A stretch of 64,000 nt of DNA from Variovorax sp. dw_308 (GTDB lineage Bacteria; Pseudomonadota; Gammaproteobacteria; Burkholderiales; Burkholderiaceae_C), in the NCBI RefSeq assembly GCF_019207085.1, contig NZ_JAATOM010000014.1:62001-126000 (forward strand), given 5' to 3'. A program made the position numbers and the translations under genes. A model generated the notes under the pieces. The model saw nothing but the letters and a program-made list of their open reading frames with translations. It was not told the origin of the DNA and did not search any database. Position 1 is the stretch's first letter. Each line of letters opens with the position of its first letter. Positions 61,269-64,000 of this stretch are shown in pieces.

Positions 61269-62414
61269 ATGCTCGACAAGATTCGATCCCCGTGGATGGA
61301 CGAAGACCTCGAAGCCTTCGCCGACACGGTGCGGCGCTTCTGCAAGGAATTCGTCGAACCCCATGACCTGCAATGGCGCGAGGACCACCAGAGTGGCCGC
61401 GAGGTCTGGCGCAAGGCCGGCGAGTTGGGCCTGATCCTGCCTGACGTGCCGGAGGAATACAGCGGCTCGGGCGGCACGCCCGCGCATGCTGCGGTGGTGG
61501 TGCGTGAACTGGGCTATGCCGGCAACACCGGCTTCGGCCAGGGCATCAGCCACATCGTCGGCCACTACCTCATGGCCTACGGCACCGAGGCGCAGAAGCT
61601 GAGCTGGCTGCCGCGCATCGCATCCGGCGAAGTCATCACGTCCATCGCGATGACCGAGCCGGGCACGGGCTCTGATTTGCAGGGCGTGCGCACCAAGGCG
61701 GAGAAGCGCGGCGACGGCTACGTGATCAACGGCGCCAAGACTTTCATCACCAACGGCCAGCTGTGCGACGTGGTGATCGTGGTCGCGAAAACCGACACCA
61801 CGCAGGGCGCCAAGGGCATCTCGCTCTTCATCGTCGACGTGAACAACCCGGGCTTCCGCCGCGGCAAGGTGCTCGACAAGATCGGACAGGACGGTGGCGA
61901 CACCTCCGAGATGTTCTTCGACGATTGCGTGGTGCCGGCCGACTGCCTGCTGGGCGGCCAGGAAGGCCAGGGATTTTTTCAACTCATGGGGCAACTGCCC
62001 TACGAGCGCGCGCAGATCGCCATCAGCGCCGCAGCCGCCATGGAGCGTGCCTTCGTGCTCACGCTGGACTACGCGCGCGAGCGCCGCGCCTTCGGCAAGC
62101 CGATCCTGGAGTTCCAGAACACCCGCTTCGTGCTCGCGGAAGTGAAGGCCACCGCGCTCGCATCGCGCGCCTTCGTCGACCACATCGTGCAGGAGTGGAT
62201 CGAAGGTCGCCTCGACGCATCGCTGGCGTCGATGGGCAAGTTCTGGCTCACCGAGCGCCAGGGCGAAGTGATCGACAAGTGCCTGCAACTGTTCGGCGGC
62301 TACGGCTACATGCTGGAGTACCCCATCGCCCGCATGTACGCCGACGCGCGCGTGCAGCGCATCTACGGCGGCACCAACGAGATCCAGCGCGAGCTGGTCG
62401 GACGCTCGCTCTAA
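61269..62414 (+). CDS. Acyl-CoA dehydrogenase
   Basis: A 381-residue FAD enzyme with VPEEYSGSGG, ITSIAMTEPGTGSDLQGVRT, INGAKTFITNG, ERRAFGKPILEFQNTRF and the end GGTNEIQRELVGRSL. It gives the first oxidation step, with EtfAB as electron acceptor. It is 16 bases after the SDR and 33 before the ligase. Confidence 0.93.
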   Translation: MLDKIRSPWMDEDLEAFADTVRRFCKEFVEPHDLQWREDHQSGREVWRKAGELGLILPDVPEEYSGSGGTPAHAAVVVRELGYAGNTGFGQGISHIVGHYLMAYGTEAQKLSWLPRIASGEVITSIAMTEPGTGSDLQGVRTKAEKRGDGYVINGAKTFITNGQLCDVVIVVAKTDTTQGAKGISLFIVDVNNPGFRRGKVLDKIGQDGGDTSEMFFDDCVVPADCLLGGQEGQGFFQLMGQLPYERAQIAISAAAAMERAFVLTLDYARERRAFGKPILEFQNTRFVLAEVKATALASRAFVDHIVQEWIEGRLDASLASMGKFWLTERQGEVIDKCLQLFGGYGYMLEYPIARMYADARVQRIYGGTNEIQRELVGRSL

Positions 62415-62447
62415 GCAACCCGACACACCCAAAAAAGGAGACAAGAC

Positions 62448-63998
<1,551 letters not shown>

Positions 63999-64000
63999 GA

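Overview
The window looks like chromosomal DNA of a high-GC betaproteobacterium, most likely Burkholderiales/Comamonadaceae (Variovorax-like). This rests on the GC-rich coding pattern, the mltG-tmk-holB-pilZ-tatD-ankyrin gene string typical of that order, etfB-etfA plus several CoA-ester catabolic operons, and many FixL/FixJ-type signalling genes. No rRNA, tRNA, CRISPR array, phage or intact insertion sequence was seen. The genus is an inference from gene order and protein character, not from a search.

Layout. 1-555: gene-free, with a structured RNA or leader ending in a strong intrinsic terminator. 556-5106: a 1516-residue trimeric autotransporter adhesin. 5180-15064: mostly housekeeping genes (ygfZ, mltG-tmk-holB-pilZ, tatD, an ankyrin protein, a lipocalin-like protein, an MHS-type transporter, a D,D-carboxypeptidase). 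15443-38935: a signalling and stress region with four histidine kinases and five response regulators, interleaved with short-chain dehydrogenases, Tat-exported alpha/beta hydrolases, an Ohr-type peroxidase, a catalase, thioredoxin-like proteins and a phospholipase D. 38947-40740: a DipZ-like thiol:disulfide protein. 40741-42640: a graveyard of decayed genes around a cupin gene. 42842-51318: acyl-CoA catabolism (CoA transferase, ETF, enoyl-CoA hydratase, acyl-CoA dehydrogenase, SDR), interrupted at 47796 by a junction between two truncated genes. 51329-56984: a DUF1254 protein divergent from an operon with an esterase, an SDR and a short PHA synthase with its small partner. 57121-63998: a seven-gene beta-oxidation operon (CoA transferase, thiolase, two MaoC-type proteins, SDR, acyl-CoA dehydrogenase, acyl-CoA ligase).

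How the parts may work together. Three families of short repeated sites lie in promoter regions. (1) GTAT half-sites repeated head to tail at 10-bp spacing occur next to the OmpR-type regulator, its kinase, the Ohr gene, both Tat-hydrolase operons (one with catalase, one with dipZ), an SDR and another kinase. This suggests one oxidative or envelope stress regulon run by the 32010-34986 two-component pair. (2) CCATTGGACGATGGTGTC boxes occur at four promoter regions of the signalling island, once as a perfect inverted pair; a LuxR-type regulator such as the FixJ-like protein at 28577 is a candidate reader. (3) AATCACCCGTTCGGACGAT boxes lie before the DUF1254 gene, the PHA-synthase operon and the beta-oxidation operon, linking these three units. 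All three are pattern-based predictions.
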